From Buxus sempervirens (Eukaryota; Streptophyta; Magnoliopsida; Buxales; Buxaceae): a stretch of 64,000 nt of DNA. Below are positions 1 to 10,638 of this stretch, one piece after another (within the stretch, counting starts at the first letter, position 1; each line of letters begins with the position of its first letter). A program made the position numbers and the translations under genes. The notes beneath the pieces were generated by a model. It saw only the letters and a program-made list of their open reading frames with translations. It had not been told where the DNA came from and ran no database searches. Location of the stretch: NCBI GenBank assembly GCA_947561395.2, contig OX387185.1:46696602-46760601 (forward strand). Direction: 5' to 3'.

Positions 1-97
1 TGTAAATAATAATAAATTTTTATAGTGTTTACAATTTATATATATTTCTACGACTATAGATGCAAATCTAAAATAATTTTCTAATATTATAATATAT

Positions 98-121
98 ATG
101 TGTGTGTGTGTGTGTGTGTGT
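98..121. repeat. (TG)n microsatellite
   Basis: About a dozen TG dinucleotides next to an AT-rich tract; a second shorter TG run follows near 178-188. Confidence 0.95.
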
Positions 122-466
122 TTATATTTATATTTATAATATTTAATTATATATATTTATATATAATTTTACTATATATGTGTGTGTGTCTTTGTACAAA
201 AGAATAATTTTTTACCATTCAAATATATTTTTTCAATTATATTATATATGTAGACATTATAAAATTATCAAATATTATATAATATATGTATATATTTATG
301 TTTAATATATAATATTTATAATATAAAAGAGAATCTCTTTTAAATAAAACAGAGGATCTGTTTTATTTAAATGAGAACAAAACCTTCCCATCTCGACCTT
401 GACGGAGAAGAGGCTTAGGCAACGAACATGATGAACCAGGTACACTACCCCCACCCTCTCTTCCCC

Positions 467-469
<3 letters not shown>

Positions 470-499
<30 letters not shown>
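470..499. repeat. (CT)n microsatellite
   Basis: About 14 uninterrupted CT units inside a pyrimidine-rich block; a similar shorter (TC)n tract sits at 727-746. Confidence 0.95.
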
Positions 500-503
<4 letters not shown>

Positions 504-1957
504 CTCCTTTCTCTCTCTTTCCAACCTCCAGCAACACCCTCCCTCACTCTCTTGCCTCTCCCCTTATCTCTCTTTTCTTTTTTTTTTTTGATCAGTAAAT
601 AATATGATATATATGTATAGAGGAACCAAAAAGGAAGTGTCTTGGTACACAAATAGTGTACCAAAGACTACAAGAAAGAAAGAGATTGAATAGTAAGATA
701 TCCCCTTATCTCTCTTTTCTCCGATTTCTCTCTCTCTCTCTCTCTCGCCTCTCCTCCTCTCTTCTCTACATCTCCTCTGGTTTTTTTTTTTGGGAAGTCA
801 TGATAATATAAATGAAACTTAATCATGTATCGTGGCAACAGTCACGATACACGATATGTATTGCACGAGATATGATACAATATTTAGAACTAGGTGCAGA
901 CGTAGAACTAGATTGTGCATTCAACATAAAATCATTAGAATAAATTGTATTTCTGCATTTTGAATTGTTTCTTTTAAGTTCTCTATAAAATTTGGCCTAA
1001 GAACTTTATTTTTTTCTTCATGTTATAGGTATATAATTCTCTTCTTACGAGTACACCATTGTGGAGCTCTAGCATTTCTCTTTTAGGGAGATTTCTCCTT
1101 GATGAAGAGGTTTTGGATGCATCTCGCTGCTTTTTGACTGTTCATATTTGGAAAAGCATTAGCTTGTTTCATTTTATAATTGTATACTTGATAATGGCAC
1201 GCTGAATTGGTGAGACTGTGATCATCGTTCATGGTGTTTCAAATTTGTTCTCAGGTGGAATGGGCTTGAAAATTTTGGGTTAAAGTGTGGCTGTGTCTGA
1301 TTTGGCTTATCGTATTAGGAACACTGTTTCTATTATCTGATCTCCATCGTAGTGGGATCTATTTTTGATAGTTTCTGCCCATAGATGCCCCACTGTAAGT
1401 GAACCAGGTGTACACTGTGTACTGGTTTAGTTACGTCTTTTCGTTTGTTTTCTCTAGTTATCTTCATGCATTGTACAACCACCATAAAGGAATTATTGAA
1501 CAAGAGTTTTATCTTCTTCATCCTCTTTTCCTGTTCTTTTTTCTTCTTCTTTTTCCCAAAAAAGGATTAGGATGCTTCTAGAGATTATTATAGTGCCTTC
1601 TACTTCTTTTCTTTTGGGGTCGAAGTTAGTTTACTGTCTTCTACTTTGAAGCAGTTGAAATCCAAAGCATTTCAACTTTTGCCTAACTTGAAATCCTATT
1701 TCATTGACATGGTGTGTAATAAATAAGACCATAACATATGGGACAAAACAGAATCAGGGAAAAAAATAAAAGAAAATAAACGAAAAGAAAAAAAAATAGA
1801 TTTTTCTTGAAAGAATATGTAGGTTTTAAACATGTTCCTTTTCAGACTATATGAAACAAAAAGCATGAAACAAAAGAACAACACAATCCAGTTTCCAATA
1901 AGCTTAGTTCAAAGCTCAATGCAAAATTCAAAGAAAACAGACTAAATAATTCCTTAC

Positions 1958-3244
1958 CAAAATGAGAGCATTTGCTTTTTGAGAGTATGACCTTGTTGTA
2001 GTACTTTGTATATTCATGACCTTTTCAACATCCTTTAAAGCAAGCTGAAAATAACGGTAGGACGGGGAAAACATTGTTAACATTAATTTTTGTAAAACGG
2101 GAAAAGGAGAGAAAGATCTTTAGAGAATGCAGTGTAAGAATGAGGCAACAAGAAATACTTCAGCAAGTGTAGAAGGATCGAGCCCATTCAATGGACTAAA
2201 TTCAGAATCCGATGGAGGTCTGGCTCTCAAAATTTGGCTATGCCTGGTAAAAACAAATCACTATCATGTAAATAATGAAATCTGTGAAATTCTTTAACGA
2301 ATGTGCCCTCAGTGGTCAGCCTCATGGTGTTTTCATCAGTAATCATCTGGAAAATTATGGCATTGGAGGAGTTGCAAATGAAATGAATAAAGAAATAGGA
2401 TAATGAAGGTTAAAAATAGTTAAAAAGCTAACCTGCAAAAAGCAACACTCCGGTTGCCGAGAATAACAGGATCGCCTGGCTTAATCTTAAGAGCATTCGA
2501 AAAGAAATTGATTGCCTGAATGATCAAAACATTTGAAACAAAAAATTAAATAATCAGCAACAAGAAGCAGGAATATAACCTTCTCACCAAAAAATTTTGA
2601 TCAAAATGAAGATGTTTCACTTATAGATTTTACGGGACCACGGTTCTTTGGTGTCCTGATTAGTATTTGCGCCTTCTATTCTGTTACTACATTGAGGGTA
2701 CATCCTAATTCCAAAACCAGAAACAGAAAGACAAAAACAATGAATTTTAATTCTTTTGGTGCCCTGAACATAATGAGCCCAACCACCTAAAACAGTAACA
2801 TACCAAAGCATTAGAAGTTTCTTGATTCAGCAGAGAGGCTCCCTAGTTCCAGGGTTCTACAAGCATAACAAGGGTACTAAAGGCACATAAAAGTCTGGGA
2901 TACAAAGTTCCGAACAGTTTCCCTTAGATGATCGTGAATACAATTCCACAGAGAAGAAAAAGGAAAAGCCATCAAAATCAAGATAGAACTTCACCTCTTC
3001 AAACCGACTCTGTCTAAACGCTCGGTTCCCCTTCTGTACAAGATCAAAAACCTGACTGAATCGATCCACGCTCGCCTGCACTTCATTCTCCTGCATTTCG
3101 ACGAAAAATCAACTCCTTCAAATACTCAATGTAATAAATGAAAACAACGAAACGATCAACAACAGTCTCACCCACCCGACCGAATTCCTCCACGTCGTCG
3201 ACGGGACAAGAGCTCTCTCCCACGGAAAAACCTTGGGTGGCCAT
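1958..3244 (-). CDS. TPR protein of the plant TPR-RING-LON type, 5' exons only
   Basis: Five exons can be joined in frame: 3244-3176, 3090-2995, 2515-2433, 2243-2159 and 2044-1958 (69, 96, 83, 85 and 87 nt). The product starts MATQGFSVGE and contains VQKGNRAFRQSRFEE, then KIKPGDPVILGNRSVAFCR, then RPPSDSEFSPLNGLDPSTLA and LALKDVEKVMNIQSTTTRSY. This order matches, from memory, plant proteins with N-terminal TPR repeats followed by a RING finger and a C-terminal LON substrate-binding domain, which are putative E3 ubiquitin ligases. Only the TPR part is present. The last exon ends in a good donor (GTAAGG) in phase 0, so the gene continues leftward or is broken. The exon 1 donor is the weakest call (GTGGGT); an alternative start is the ATG at 3096, in frame with exon 2. 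Confidence 0.75.
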
Positions 3245-3616
3245 GGAGAGCGATTTACAGATAGAGAAGATTAAGAATTACAGACGCGGAGACGCAGAGA
3301 ACAGAATCCGAGAAGAAAAAGAAGAAGACGATGATGATGAAGAAGGAGAATTGAATGAGATGATGAGATGAAGCAGCTTCGTGGACTTCCCTGTGTCCTC
3401 CATTTCTTACGCGGACCAGGTTCAGATACGTGTTCTCTCTCTCTTTCTCCCCTTTTTGCCTCTTCGATTCCTGGTTGCTTTTTCTCTCTCTCTCTCTCAT
3501 CAAATGTGATATTAAGGGCGGAGAAAGCCCTTCTTACTGAATCTAATCTTTGTTATGGTGTTCCAATCTCAAAACCAACACGTTGATTCTGTCGTTAAGA
3601 AATGTTAAAAAAAGTA

Positions 3617-3768
3617 GGGAAAATTGGTTTTCAGTGATATTTTTCAATATAAATCAGATTCAGTCGACAAATTCTTGAAAATTGATAAATACTATGTTCA
3701 TGAAAATTTTTTTTAAAAAAACTCAGAAAAACACTTGCAAACCTCACTTATGCCTAAACCAATTTCCC
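3617..3768. mobile_element. Shortened copy of the foldback MITE family
   Basis: It begins GGGAAAATTGGTTTTCAGTG and ends AAACCAATTTCCC, the same termini as the intact copy at 4250-4607, with most of the middle missing. No clear target duplication is visible because the right flank is poly-A. Confidence 0.6.
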
Positions 3769-4249
3769 AAAAAAAAAAAAACCTGCATTCCACGTACTTA
3801 TTAATCCAACTTTATATTAAAGCACCAAAAACACCTTCTCCCCTGCCGTATGCAAGGCCTTGTTTGCGATTCATTCTTAATTTAATGACTCATTTCTTAG
3901 TTTGGTTCATACGAGTTGGTTTAGCAACCCACTTTGGTTATTGTGTGAATTTAAAAACATTTTTTTTTATAAATGACAAGTATAATTTTGTCATGTAAAG
4001 AAAATCTTTATAATAATTTTCAAGTATGTCCTTCAGAGTTTTTAAATATTATAAGTTTGCTATTGTATTTTTGTAAAATGAGTTTTCAAAATCCAACAAA
4101 AACGGGCCTAGGAGTGAGTCTATTCAGTGCAATTTTTTTTTCTAAAACTCGCTTAGGGAAAGCTCATTTCGAAATTGCAATCACACACTTGTTTTGTTAC
4201 AGAATGATCACCGACCCCTTACATGTTTGTTTGGATGTCTTATTTTATG

Positions 4250-4607
4250 GGGAAATTTGGTTTTTAGTGATATTTTTCAAAATAATTTAGATCCAGTTGG
4301 CTAATTCTTGAAAATTAAGAATTAGTGATACATTTTTAACATAATTGAGAATCAGTGTCATTTTACTATTAAATAAGAATTTATTCTGAAAAATACCCTC
4401 AAAGACTTGCAAACCTCACTTCTACCTAAATGAGTGAAAAGGTTTTCAAAGTCTTTTAAGGACATTGTTGGAAAAAGTTTGTATGAACAGTAAAATGACA
4501 TTGATTCTCAATTATGTTAAAAAAGTATCACTAATTCCAAATTTTTAAGAATTGGCCGACTGAATATGAATTATTTTAAAAAAATTGCACTAAAAACCAA
4601 TTTCCCC
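4250..4607. mobile_element. Mutator-type foldback MITE with 9-bp target duplication
   Basis: The 358-bp element is almost wholly an inverted repeat. The left arm starts GGGAAATTTGGTTTTTAGTG and the right arm ends CACTAAAAACCAATTTCCCC. It is flanked by a perfect 9-bp direct repeat, TATTTTATG, at 4241-4249 and 4608-4616. A 9-bp duplication is the hallmark of the Mutator superfamily. It has no coding capacity. Relatives occur at 3617, about 26000-26145, 43072-43312 and in both arms of the palindrome at 52-55 kb. Confidence 0.85.
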
Positions 4608-5597
4608 TATTTTATGTGTTAGATGTACTTATTTGTATTTAGGGATGCATTACATTCCTTTTCCAAAAATTATTATAAAACATTTACAAATAAATTTGAT
4701 CTATAGGTAAATTTTAGACTAATTTACATGTTAGATACACTTTTATATGTATAAAATTGATAATTTTAGAGGTACTTAATTGGGCTATTTTGGTATGCTA
4801 ACAAAATCCTAATAATCCAATCTTTGTTTATACGGTCGTACTCTCCATCCAATTACATAGTTGTAAATGAGCTATATATGATTGTGACTGTATAAATATA
4901 ATATTTGCAAGGAATCTATGTATAATGGTTGTTATGCATAACATTTTTGGAGGATTGTGTTGGTCTTGGCGGATAAAGGCCGACAAAATTCGGTCGCGAG
5001 CGGCAGCCGACGAACCAATGCTAGCGGCCTCTAATTACAATAGCCAAACGACAAAGCTCTCTCGCTATCCTTCTCAACTCACCACCAAATTAACAAATGC
5101 TGTTTAATTGGACTGTTTGGTTTATGTTCTTAAAGCGTGTTCCGTAGTTGTAACACCACGCTTCCTTAGCAACAGCCACTCCTCACCTCAGCCTGTATCT
5201 CCTTTGAATTGGCAATCAAAAGCTATCTTTTCTTTATCTTTTGGTTTTGCTGAGCTACGTTTGTGTAGCAATATGCAAGACCCAAGACTGCACATTGTTT
5301 ACAGTGCATGTAAAACAATAAACATGATGCTAAGCTACCAAATTCAAGGACATTGACCTCATTGTCGGTCACGCTTTCCATAACATGTAAATATTATCAT
5401 TAGGGGGTGTAGCTTGGATTGGTTATGTCTAGGTCACATATATTGAGTTCAGTTTTGTCTGAATCATGCGCACATCCACGCACGACGGATGGACGGACAC
5501 AAACGCACACGCATGCACGCGCACACACACATTCATATATATGAAAGAGTATTTTTAAGTTGCGTTTTTTATTTTGTTCAGTTCGTTTTAATCAAAA

Positions 5598-5829
5598 CTA
5601 ACAAGGATGCACGTGCAGTACTGCACGTGGAGAGAAGAAATGGGGAGAGGAGAAGTGGGGGAGCAGTTACAAATTGAATTGATTTTGAATGAAAATTCTA
5701 GAGTTTAGACATGAATAGCCCTGTATTATTGAAACCCTAGACAACACTGAAAATGGGCATTTTGGTGAAGAAGTGAATTGTTTTAGGCACGCTTCCCAAG
5801 TGGCATTCTCGCATTAAATATAGTATAGA
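5598..5829 (-). mobile_element. Short non-autonomous Helitron
   Basis: Read on the minus strand the element starts TCTATACTATATTTAATGCG next to an A. It ends with a GC-rich hairpin (CCACGTGCAGTACTGCACGTG) a few bases before TTAG, a one-base departure from the Helitron CTRR terminus, followed by T. Its sub-terminal sequence (GGGAAGCGTG) is shared with the Helitron at 25004-25802. It is 232 bp long and has no helicase coding capacity. Confidence 0.75.
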
Positions 5830-8800
5830 TATCAACCCAAAAACAAAAGCAAAACTAATTCGGCTTAAAAAACCAAACCATAAGCTTTGAAACCCAGTCC
5901 AACTCTGGATTTTGGTTTTAACATAACCAAGTTGCACTCCTAATTATCATGCCTGAACAATTACTTGCGATTTAGAAGATACAATTCTCTCACAACTTTA
6001 TATTTCCCAGGCTATGGATCTAGGCAATGTGATTAGATTGGCCTCAAAAAAGCAATGGTCATGTCATGTCGGGGGATGAAATCGTCTGCCATTATTTATT
6101 GTTGCAATTCATACGGTATAAGTGAGATGTTGTCAAGTGAAGCATCTCATAATTAGGCTTTTTAAACAAAAAAACCTTTTTACATTTTTAAAAAATAAAA
6201 TGCTCCATGTGCCACCGTCTGAATCAAACTACATAGACAGCTACAGTTGAGGGCGGTTGTGAGGCTGGGATCTTCGTGTAGGGAGATCACCGCTACCCAA
6301 CCAATAACTCAAGCTTGCCCGTGAATTCCAAGTGATCCCAAAACAAAGAGGCAATGAAAGATCTTGCTTCAGAGAGCAAATCCCATGCCAACCATTAGCC
6401 CTACAATAGAGGTCTAGTAACTGGTTGCGGTTCAAACTAAAACTACCTTGACCGTTTAAACTACGCCTACGTAAGGGTTAATAAAACAAAAAGGAATCAA
6501 ATAATATATGCTTTAATTTCTGCATCACAAAAAATGGGTTGAATCAAATTCATATGAGGTTTATGCTACTATAAAGTGAGCTCAAATGATTTTAACCCGA
6601 CATTCTGCTTTTTGCTAGAAAGCTCTCATATTCCTTTAAAATTTTTGAACACTCTCTTATTCCTTAAATAACTAATCATTCACAACTTGTATAACAATCT
6701 GTGCAAGTGCAACACACGCCACCTATAGTGATGTAAACATCTAGCCTATCAAGCTCATCGGTCTCTCACACCTTCTAACAGGTGCATCTCCTCCTTCAAT
6801 CTGCATACTCTCACATCTTCAATCTGAATACTCCCCCTATAAGATATATACAAAATTAATATTTAAAGCAAGGGAACATACAGTAACCTGGTGCCATGTC
6901 ATGGTGTACATCATAGTACATGGTCATCTCCTATATATATGATCCTGGTCATGGGGCATGTGTCATGCCTTGTAGTTGTAGAGGCCCTGAGGCCTGTCTT
7001 CCTACTGTGAGTGAGTTAAGCCTGTAAGTTGGCTAATACCATGGTTGGATCCCCTCTAAGTATATGGGCCAAACAGTAGTGAAGCATTCTTACTTGAGTA
7101 TCCTTTCTTTCCTTTAATACCAAATGGGGTTTAGAACTCCGCCGGTGTTTGCTTTTAATGCTATATCTTTTTATGTGCTGCCGCTCCCAAGCCTGGACAA
7201 AGGAGGAGGGTTGCATCAGGTTGGCAGCTGGTGTAAAATTTTTTGTTAAATTCAAATGAGAAACTGCCACTTAAAAATCAAATTCAAAGAATCAAAAGCA
7301 TTCCACCTTGAATAATCTTGGATCTAAAGTGAAAGCTCAATTAAGGAACTAATGGGGTTTAGGATTCAGCTTATGCATTTTACTTTGTTTTTAAGTAGGT
7401 TTCTTTCCCTTTGTTTTTTCCTGAAAAAGTTTTGTTCCCTTCTTTTGAATAACAAAGCAGAAAGTGCCATAAAATTGCTTTCTAATACAATTTTTCAAGC
7501 ATGCATTATACCAATGTGTAGATATGGTGTCAACTTTTATCTTATTCCTTGAGAAACTGCCTATCCTGCATTGACTACATGGGGCCATTGCAAGCCTGTT
7601 TTTGATCCACAACATTGGTTTGCGGCCTTTGCTAGATATAGATGATTCAGATCAAGTACCTAAAGGGAACCAATGACCTCGAATTTTCAGAACCTTTATT
7701 GCTAATGTCTCTAACCAATGAGCTTCCATTTAACTATAACTGCGTAAGTACCAAGACTGGATTCCATATTCTAGAAAGCACAAAAGCATAATTTTTTGTT
7801 ATGCTGAAGCCAAGCATACATTGACAAGAACACAGGAATTCCTCCCGTTTCATATTCGAACAGACATTAATGAGCCTGGCAGGGATAAGATGATTCTCCT
7901 TAACCAAACAAGGAAAATGTCATCAACACCTGAATACCTTGAATAAAATGGAGTTCTATGGTTGAAAAGAACCAGTTATTTGTCTTCTAGGAAATATCAC
8001 AAGATCATCATGCATAGAGAAAATTACATTCAAAGGCCTAATCAACATCTGATGCTTGCAAAATACATCAAGATCACGAAGCCTACAGAAAATTTCACTC
8101 AGCCCAGTCCCTCCCCAACCACAGTAAGTATACTAAAAATCAAGGCTGACAGCTAATAATAGATACAGCTTTTTTTTTTCTTTTTTTTTTGTGGTGTTGA
8201 ATAGACCAGTCAGTCTTACAGAATAAAGGTGAAACCATTCAGACTAGATAAATAGCACTCTATGTGAGTCCACTCCAAAATAAGAAGATTGAACAAACTG
8301 GTATTTTTGATTGAGTTCATTGAATTTGACCATACCACAACCACAACCCAACCCAGCAATTCTTCACATGGTATATGGGAAGAAGCAAAACTAGAGATAT
8401 ATTCCTTTGTATATAATGGGAGAACGAATAAAAGCCAGTAGCATAACATTTTAGAAACGGATCTGTATGATTAATACACAAGCTGGAAGTATACATAAGT
8501 TTGGATTTAATGTAATAACATTAATTAAAGTATAATGAAGAGTGGGGCCAAATGGATGAAGAGTGGAACTGGAAGTTCATTTAAGCTTAATGACATGCTA
8601 AGATTGATTAGAAGTATCACAGTGTCCTGGAAGCACCTTTTCTTTGGTGCCAATATCAGCTAAAGAAGTGGATGATGGTTTAGCAAAAAAATGGTGGACA
8701 GAAAAATGCTAAGGGCAATGAGATTAATTGTGGATGATACACTGCTTTTTTTTTTCTTTTCCTTTTTACTTTTCTTTGTACATTTTACTCATCCTTCTAT

Positions 8801-9264
8801 ACTTTTGGCCTATTGGATCCTTTTGCCAACATTCCAGTACTTTTTTTAATTAAAAAAAATGGATCTGTTATTCATCAAAAAAGAAAATACTGAATTTCAA
8901 CCCTCACCGTGCTCATAAATTTAGAATTCGGGAACCAAAAAGCACCTAGGACAGTCCAATTTCAGGAACAATTTACAGAATCACAATGTAACATAACCAG
9001 AGACCATACAAAAGGAAAAGGAAACCTAAAACAGAGACTGAGGTTTCATCAAGCAATTAACAGTACTTCATCTCAGATTATCCAAACAAAGGGGGGAAAA
9101 ATTGTAAATTAAACTAATATAAAAGAATTTTACTTTTGTGTTCTCAAAAGAAGTGATATAGGGACAAAACAAACAGAAACCAACTTCCTTTGATAAGTTA
9201 TCAAGTTGAATTCTACATTAACCGAGAATTACATACCTTCAGCTCATGAAACGCTAAGGTAAAC
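5830..9264. other. Intergenic DNA, no gene recognised
   Basis: I found no exon with family resemblance on either strand. The DNA is AT-rich with scattered poly-T tracts. The stretch around 8700-8885, ending in poly-A after TTATTCATC, looks like a decayed LINE 3' end. The open frames of 60-85 codons have no recognisable composition. Confidence 0.5.
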
Positions 9265-10638
9265 TCACGGTGCTTTTGACTGACTTCCAGCCACCGCAGG
9301 ACGCCGAATGTCAAACTGATCCACAAACTCCAAAGGAGTTATCGTCTCATTTCTGATTCTTTTGATCTTGGGACTCAACAAACCCCTGTGTCTAAACCCA
9401 TATAACTTAAGGACCTGGTTATCAGCAAAATTAAATGCTCTCTCCATGCTTTTCAGACACCTCTCCACTGGGTAATCTCCATAGCTCCCACAAGGCTTGC
9501 AACCCACAAAATGAGTCACAAATGGCCACCTCTCATCTCCTAACCCGGGATGGTACTTCTCAATCATCTCTTCATATCGATCTACAAGACCAGCCCAGTA
9601 TCCGTGTAAGTAGTAAGAATTCTCAAGAAACACCTTATCCATCCATTCATCCTTCTTTGAGATCAACAAGTATATCAATGCCGACTGATCATCAGCCTCA
9701 AATGCTGGCCTCCCCTTCAAATTTGCAGTCAGAATCTTCCCCGCTTCGTCCCTAATTGGACCCTTTGGACCCATTGGTGCCCACGCATCAAGCAAATCCA
9801 AAGACCACTGGCAATTCCGAAACAGAAAGCTTCCAGTGTTCAATGCAATCCATGATTTCTGATTAAACATCAAATCTGGATATCCATGAACGACCAAATT
9901 GTAATTGTCGTACTTGGAGAGCGGAATCTCGAAAACCATGTCAGTAAACAGAGCATCGCTGTCCATCCACCAGATCCATTCAACCTCCGGGTGAGACAAC
10001 ATGAGCCGCCGAATCAGAGGGAGCTTTGCCCAGTATCCGGCTAGCTCCTTATCGAGATGGGCCATGTTGTAAACGATCTCGATCCCATGAAGCCGACAGT
10101 AATCGATCTTGTTCTTGATTGACTTGAGAAGGTAATGATCCCCAATCGCGTTATCACAGGGATTAGGGGGAGAGCCGGTTACAAGCAGGACACGAGCCTT
10201 CCCGTTCACGTAATTGGGGAACTCGGGGTTCTGTTCGAGCCAGATCTTGCGCTCTTTGTTCCAGTTCGAGATCTTCGGGCCAAGAGTGTATGTTACATTG
10301 GGATTGATCTCCGCCTCAGCAGCATCGCCGGGGTCGGAAGGGTCACCGTCGGATCTGATCTCGGCTAGGATGCGGTTGGTCTCTTCGATGAGGTGCTGAT
10401 TTTCAGCTTCGGGGTCGTTTCCGGCCAAGTTGCCAACACCAATTGTGCCGCGGAGGACGAGAATAGTAACAAAGCCACAGAGAATTGTGATCTTAAGGTT
10501 GTTGAATGTCTTGTGAATCTGACGGCCGCGAGAGATACCGGAAGAAGTGCGGCCACCGGAGAGCCTGGTGTTGGTGGGAAGAGCTCCGCCGCCACCGGGC
10601 CCGCCTCTCTTCAGAGCCGAAAAACCTTCTTGGCCCAT
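9265..10638 (-). CDS. XXT5: Xyloglucan 6-xylosyltransferase (GT34), XXT5 type
   Basis: A single-exon gene of 457 codons. Glycosyltransferase family 34 enzymes of this type add xylose from UDP-xylose to the glucan backbone of xyloglucan in the Golgi. The protein has a short Gly/Arg-rich cytosolic tail, one membrane anchor at about residues 50-68 (ITILCGFVTILVLRGTIGVG), a stem, and the catalytic domain. The metal/UDP-sugar DxD motif is D226-S-D228 in WIWWMDSDALF; the conserved GDHYLLKS (166-173), ALNTGSFL (265-272) and HFVGCKPCG (376-384) are all present. The N-terminus (MGQEG...KRG) and the NIIEETNRILAEIRSD-like stem match XXT5 rather than XXT1/XXT2, and the length matches the Arabidopsis protein as I remember it. 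The frame is intact and looks functional. Confidence 0.95.
   Translation of the reverse strand: MGQEGFSALKRGGPGGGGALPTNTRLSGGRTSSGISRGRQIHKTFNNLKITILCGFVTILVLRGTIGVGNLAGNDPEAENQHLIEETNRILAEIRSDGDPSDPGDAAEAEINPNVTYTLGPKISNWNKERKIWLEQNPEFPNYVNGKARVLLVTGSPPNPCDNAIGDHYLLKSIKNKIDYCRLHGIEIVYNMAHLDKELAGYWAKLPLIRRLMLSHPEVEWIWWMDSDALFTDMVFEIPLSKYDNYNLVVHGYPDLMFNQKSWIALNTGSFLFRNCQWSLDLLDAWAPMGPKGPIRDEAGKILTANLKGRPAFEADDQSALIYLLISKKDEWMDKVFLENSYYLHGYWAGLVDRYEEMIEKYHPGLGDERWPFVTHFVGCKPCGSYGDYPVERCLKSMERAFNFADNQVLKLYGFRHRGLLSPKIKRIRNETITPLEFVDQFDIRRPAVAGSQSKAP

Larger units (their letters stand above)
1..1957. other. AT-rich stretch, no exon recognised
   Basis: The stretch contains a (TG)n microsatellite, two (CT)n tracts and poly-purine/poly-pyrimidine DNA. 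The next exons of the minus-strand TPR gene (expected to code first for the rest of the TPR block) should lie here or beyond the left edge, but I could not find them on either strand. It is therefore either a long intron or the breakpoint of a truncated gene. The short open frames here are low-complexity and unconvincing. Confidence 0.5.

Noticed and set aside
302..664. 120-codon minus-strand frame rich in Arg/Glu
   Set aside because: It is the translation of a (CT)n microsatellite and flanking low-complexity DNA.
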